Program-made: the position numbers and the translations under genes
The notes under the pieces: generated by a model
What the model was told of the DNA's origin: nothing
The model's database searches: none
Seen by the model: only the letters and a program-made list of their open reading frames with translations
Source of the DNA: Keithomyces neogunnii
Lineage: Eukaryota; Ascomycota; Sordariomycetes; Hypocreales; Clavicipitaceae
Assembly (NCBI GenBank): GCA_020975405.1
Contig: JAIOWQ010000001.1
Span: 2,480,001 to 2,544,000 of the forward strand
DNA length: 64,000 nucleotides
Direction of reading: 5' to 3'
Shown here: positions 59,682-64,000 of the stretch, piece after piece
How positions within the stretch are numbered: the stretch's first letter is position 1
Layout of the letters: the number at the start of each line of letters is the position of its first letter

Positions 59682-59690
59682 GTCTGGTAC
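59682..59690. repeat. Right 9-bp target-site duplication of the MITE
   Basis: Sequence gtctggtac, identical to 59238-59246. Confidence 0.9.
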
Positions 59691-60165
59691 TACCAGTGTA
59701 GCCACATTGAAAGCCCCATGTGGCACATTGCGATTCCGCCAACGGCATAAGCCCTGTCGCAAACAGGGGTCGGATGTCCACGCAGGGGTGTCAATTCGAA
59801 ACCCCTGCCTCCGATTTCGTCCTACACCATACAACATGCACAGGCAGTCAAACTGTTCCAGATATTTTGCGCATGATCAAGGCCAGCCATCCAAGGCCCA
59901 CAATCATGATGGATATTTGAAGCTTTGCTACCATGTCGTCATATCCACTTTGTGCCCGTGATCCAGCGCCAAACGCCAACGCATGCTTTCCCTCGCCTTG
60001 CCAGAATGACGCCGAGACATGTCTGATGGCCCGTCGACACATGACTAAACAACCATCAAGAGACGGGCGGGACCAAGTAATAGGACGTCCCCCCGCCCAA
60101 AAAAAAAGAGTCAGAACTATTCCGGATCACCAGAAGGTTGCTGCGCCAGCAAGTGAAAGGCTACA
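59691..60165. other. Intergenic region downstream of BCK1 with a strong hairpin
   Basis: About 475 bases without a gene. A hairpin with an 8-bp stem (gcaggggt, 59782-59789, with acccctgc, 59801-59808) is extended by an outer 5-bp pairing (tcgga 59770-59774 with tccga 59810-59814). Confidence 0.6.
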
Positions 60166-63100
60166 TCATGAAATCTTGTACGCATCCTTAATCTTGGTAT
60201 ACAACTCCGTGTCGTAAAAATTGTAATTGGGGTCCAGGTCGCAGAATGGATGTTGTGAGAGCAATACGTCGGCCGTTGGACGATCAAATGGGTTCCTAGA
60301 CAAACTGTCAACATTCATCGCGGAAACCATGCGCATCTTCACATGTCGACTTACACTTGGAAGCAATCCATCATAAACGCCACCGCCAACGGCCCAATGG
60401 TTTCTTGGATATCTTCTGGGATGGGCGGCGTCTCTCCGTTTGCAATCTTGTAGATGGCACCAACCGCTTCTTCTTTGCTCCACGGCCTCCTTCCAGCGAA
60501 CATTTCTAGCACTACGCATCCGAGACTCCAAATGTCGACTTTGGCGCTGTACCCTTCTCCTTGAGACCGAATCACCTCTGGCGCCATCCAAAAGACGGAA
60601 CCCTGCATGGAATTGGTCTTGTCGTTGCCATAGATATTGTCAGTCTTTTTGGAAATGCCAAAGTCACTTATCTTGCAGGTGCCGTCCAGATCAAGAAGGA
60701 TGTTGTCAGCCTTCAAATCTCTGTGCAATATGCCTTCACGGTGCAGATACGCTAGCCCGGACAGAGTCTGGCGCGTGAGTGAGGAGACTACAGACTCCTC
60801 GAATTGACCGTGCTTCCGGAGGCAGGATCCAATGCTGCCACCGGATATATACTCGAGAAAGATGCTGATGCTAGTTTCTTTTCGCTCGCACCCCAGGTAC
60901 TGAACAATGTTGACGTGATCCAAGTGCTGCATGGTGTCGATTTCCTGGTCCAGCGCGGCAACCATTTCTCGCATCTTGGCTTTGTCTCCCCCAGCTGCTT
61001 TGGGGTTCACTTCCACCTCTTTCACGGCCAAGAATTCACCTGTAGTGGCATTCATGCCGAGATAGACGCGGCCATAGGTGCCTTTGCCAATGAGCTGACC
61101 CTTGAACCACCGAAAGGTTGTCTGTCGCTTAGGGAGCGTATCCTGAGGAATATCCGGCACCACCATACTTCCCCGTTGGTCGGGCCGAATCTGCACGATA
61201 TTGGCGTTGAACATCTTGGTGCTCTTGCGGCGCATCAGGTTTGTTTGTGACTTGCTTCCCGCTGGCTGCGACATGCTTGTATACCGTTTGTTGGCTTGGC
61301 TTGCAACTTCACGTATGGATTTCATGCGGCCCAATCCACCAGACCTGCGTATGCTACGCTGAGCAACGGCGTGGCTCGACGTAGGACGATCCGTAGCTTT
61401 CAAGGTTGACTCGTCGGATCCCAACGTGTCGCCATCATTGTCGTACAACGAGAGCTGGCGTGATGGGGGTATTGCTGGTAGCAGACCTCCTCCAGCCGTC
61501 GACGCGCCAGACGTTGATACTGGTCCAAAGCCCGCAGAGTTGGACCTGTTTCTACGGTCATTCGAGTCTATTATAGGCAGTGGCGGAATGTCTCCACCAG
61601 CATTGTCTTCAAGAACAGGTTGGTCTAGGTCGAGATTCGGGAAGAAGTCATCTAGGTTGTTGAGCAAGTCGTCCGTTGGCGGACGGTTTGCCCACACATC
61701 CTTCTCAATGAAGGACTTTCTGCGGTTGATTTGGGCCTCCCTGTCAGAGTCCCAGGTATCAGTCTGTGGCGTACCGGGTGTCCTCTTCGAGCTTGAAGTC
61801 CTCGCACCGCCATCGTTACTGCTGTCGAGGCTATCGGTGGAATCCAAAAAGGTCACAGATCGACCCTTTTCTTTACGTGAGGTATTCACATGCAAGATGG
61901 GGCGTGTATCAGTGCCCGATTGCGCATTCGATGGGCCGTTTGTGCCAGTACCGGCACCGGACTTACCCTTCTTTCTGCCAGCTAGAGGAATAGCAAACAG
62001 GCCATCGTCGCTAGAGTCATCATCGCCATCGTCTCCAGGCGAGGGCCTGCCGCCCCGAGGCGTTGGCTGGGTAGACGGTGGCTTCGAGAATTTGACGTCC
62101 GACTCCTCAAAGTCCAAATTCGGCCCGTGCGACTTCCGCTTCGCGGTAGGCAACTCGGCAGGTCCCTTGGTCCTAGAATGAGAAGAGCTCGGGCTAACGT
62201 CGCCGGGCGACACAGGTCTCGGCACTGCTTCGATGTTCTTAGCACTGGAACCAGAGGCCACCTTGGGAGAAACTAGCACTGGGGTGGTAGTAGGAGTGTA
62301 GTCCGGCACGACAAACGGAAGATGACCTGGACTCCACGTCACCGACCCGGGGGATCCATTTGCCGGCCTTCGGCTGCTCCCTCCACCGCTGCTAGATCGG
62401 CCATAGTTCACACTGGACAATGCCGTCTTACCTGACTGCTGTTGAGCGTTGCCTTTACTGGCCAACGAGGAAGATGGCGATACCATGCGGCCCGGCGAAG
62501 TGGCCCTTGGAGCATTGGCAGTAGATTGTCCGATGGCACTCAGGTTCCTGCCCATGCCAACAAGAGCTGCCCCAATGCCACCACTAGCAGGCGAGTGCTG
62601 TGCGGCATATTTTGCCATTTTATTTTGGCTGTCTGCGCCGTCGGCGTCACCGCTGGCCATTGAGGGTGGGTGTCGGGGCGTGGGGAAACCATCCATGCTG
62701 CCGCTCGAGTTTCTCAAAGAATGACCCGGTTTTCTGCTCAATGAATTGGCCTTGATCAAAGTCGCAGAAGGATCGCTAGGTGGTGCAGGCGGTCGTCTTT
62801 GGGGGAACAGCTGATCTGGTTTCTTATCATCGAAGGGCGAAGGGCGAGGCTGGTCGAAGTCGACGTTGCGGCCAACAATGCTGCCGCTTGGTACATACTC
62901 AGGAGCCGTTGGGCTTTCCTTCTTGTTTGCTTCCTTTCTCTTTGCGAGATATGCTCGCTGTTTTCTTTCAATTTCGGCCCTGTAGTCACTGGCTTCTTGA
63001 GCTAACGTCTGGTCCTCAATCCTGTCTCCAATCGTGTTCGCTCTGGAAGTCGGCGGCGATGAACTTGACCTTTGCCTGCTCCGGTTGTATGCATCTTCAT

Positions 63101-64000
63101 CCATACCGGGAGGGATATAGCCTGGGAACAGAGACGCGGGCACCAAATTTGGAGTAGTGACAGAAGCCGTTCTTGCTGGGGATATGAAGAACTTTAGAGA
63201 ACCCGTTGAATCGCCCTTTACACGCTTGTCAGTGAGAAGCTGTTGGTCATCAAGGGTCTCGGCATGGTCAAATTTGCCAAGTTCAGTCGCAAAGATAGAA
63301 TACTGCTCGAATCCTGTCAGGCCGAGACTTTCACAAATTGTTTGTCGAATCTCAGCAGCCGATTCCGCCTCGGTGATATCGCACATGCGGTAGTTCCAGT
63401 AGTCTGTAGTAGCCAGCACGAAGGTCCTTGCACCGCTGAAGCGCTTCAGACGCTCCAGATGCGAATCACTCCCATTCATGGAGCCATACGCACCACTGAG
63501 GGATTTGAAAACAGCTATAGGCGATTCCGGAGAATCCAACTCATCAGGTGAAGGAAATGAGCCATCTTCCTTTTGCTTCTTTTTCCTTGATAAGAAGCTC
63601 AGAAAGCTCTTTGAATCCTTTGAGGATGCCGGAGTTTCGCCTCCTGCTGATCTATCTCCAGAGTTGAGGGGTGAGTATTGGGACCGTTCTTGGCTTCGCG
63701 AAAATGACATGGCTTCTGCCAGGTTGAGGCCTCTACTAAGGATCGTGGCAGCGTCCGCGGGGACACCAGATCCATAGATGGCGGCGTTGGAAGTTACCGA
63801 ATCCGTGCTGTTGCGAGATCGGTGGCCAAACTTTACGGAAGCTGGTGATGCAGAGAGCACAGGAGTTGTTGCGGAAGTGAAGAGGACCTGTTGAGGAACA
63901 GGACTGCCCCCTGGGCTGTTTGTTCGTCCCGTGGTGCCACGAAACGTCCCGGCTTCAGCATTTTCATTAGTGATGGGGCTCAGCTTGCGGCTGGCTTCAG
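60166..64000 (-). CDS. BCK1: BCK1-type MAP kinase kinase kinase (cell wall integrity), 5' partial
   Basis: Upstream kinase of the cell-wall-integrity MAPK cascade (Bck1-Mkk1-Slt2). Exons on the minus strand are 60355 to beyond 64000 and 60304-60166; the 50-bp intron has a gtaagt donor and gacag acceptor and joins DCFQV to LSRNPFDRPTADVLLSQHP. The frame is open to the window edge, so the start lies outside. The visible part has over 1,250 residues. A conserved Ubiquitin-like/RA-like block (FVLATTDYWNYRMCDIT to LKFFI) lies in the N-terminal third. The long middle is Ser/Pro-rich. The C-terminal kinase domain shows IGKGTYGRVYLG, AVKEVEV, HRDLKADNILLD, DFGISKK, SVFWMAPEVI and the segment PFCDLDPNYNFYDTELYTKI seen in Bck1 relatives. 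All catalytic motifs are intact. Confidence 0.92.

Noticed and set aside
63858..63860. Start codon of the BCK1-type kinase at 63860
   Set aside because: That codon is GTG and the frame is open further to the window edge, so the gene is 5' partial.
1..64000. CRISPR arrays, bacterial operons, ribosome binding sites, viral integrations
   Set aside because: Nothing of this kind is visible. Gene structure is eukaryotic with spliceosomal introns throughout.

Overview
The window looks like nuclear DNA of a filamentous ascomycete (Pezizomycotina, most likely Sordariomycetes and plausibly Hypocreales). Genes are spaced about 1-2 kb apart on both strands. Introns are short (50-163 bp), GT-AG, and many carry a CTAAC/CTAAT branch site. 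Proteins are typical of moulds (BCK1-type MAPKKK, Fig1, inositol phosphorylceramide synthase, Ser/Thr-rich secreted protein), and one transposon relic shows RIP-like C-to-T damage. I cannot name the species. Gene models were spliced by hand; each exon join quoted keeps the frame.

Layout. 1-4930: gene-free DNA ending in a pyrimidine-rich leader. 4931-6388 (+): IPC synthase (AUR1). 7643-9025 (-): Ca2+/calmodulin-dependent kinase. 9981-10688 (-): mitochondrial GGQ release-factor-like hydrolase (Ict1/Pth4 type). 11396-14103 (+): Nab3-like RNA-binding protein. 14502-16308 (-): ferric reductase. 17896-19622 (+): serine hydroxymethyltransferase. 20887-24446 (-): SAGA subunit Spt7. 25918-26606 (+): VanZ-like membrane protein. 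27378-28313 (+): prefoldin subunit 3. 28670-31642 (+): large probable mitochondrial protein of unknown function. 33468-35587 (+): secreted Ser/Thr-rich protein with a CBM19-like Cys module. 36264-37762 (-): protein tyrosine phosphatase. 38790-40607 (-): Fmp25-like RCC1-repeat mitochondrial protein. 41067-43638 (+): COG3. 44473-45550 (+): mitochondrial carrier. 45908-48431 (-): RINT1/Tip20. 50387-51297 (+): Fig1. 52185-55167 (-): GH47 alpha-mannosidase. 56657-58675: piggyBac-like transposon relic. 59247-59681: Mutator-type MITE. 60166 to beyond 64000 (-): BCK1-type MAPKKK, with its 5' end outside the window.

The genes are mostly housekeeping and do not form a metabolic cluster. Several belong to the secretory pathway and cell surface: AUR1 (Golgi sphingolipid synthesis), COG3 (Golgi tether), RINT1 (ER tether), GH47 mannosidase (N-glycan trimming), Fig1, the mucin-like protein and the cell-wall-integrity kinase. 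Another group is mitochondrial: Ict1-like, Fmp25-like, the carrier and the 969-residue protein. I see no operon-like logic, and shared neighbourhood should not be read as shared function.

The most unusual DNA is at 55.7-59.7 kb. A piggyBac-type transposase is held in one unbroken frame of 614 codons, interrupted only by nonsense codons. Two of its three apparent catalytic aspartates read as asparagine in a TpG-to-TpA context. About 660 bp further on lies a 435-bp MITE with perfect 54-bp terminal inverted repeats and a perfect 9-bp target duplication. I found no convincing new multi-gene system.
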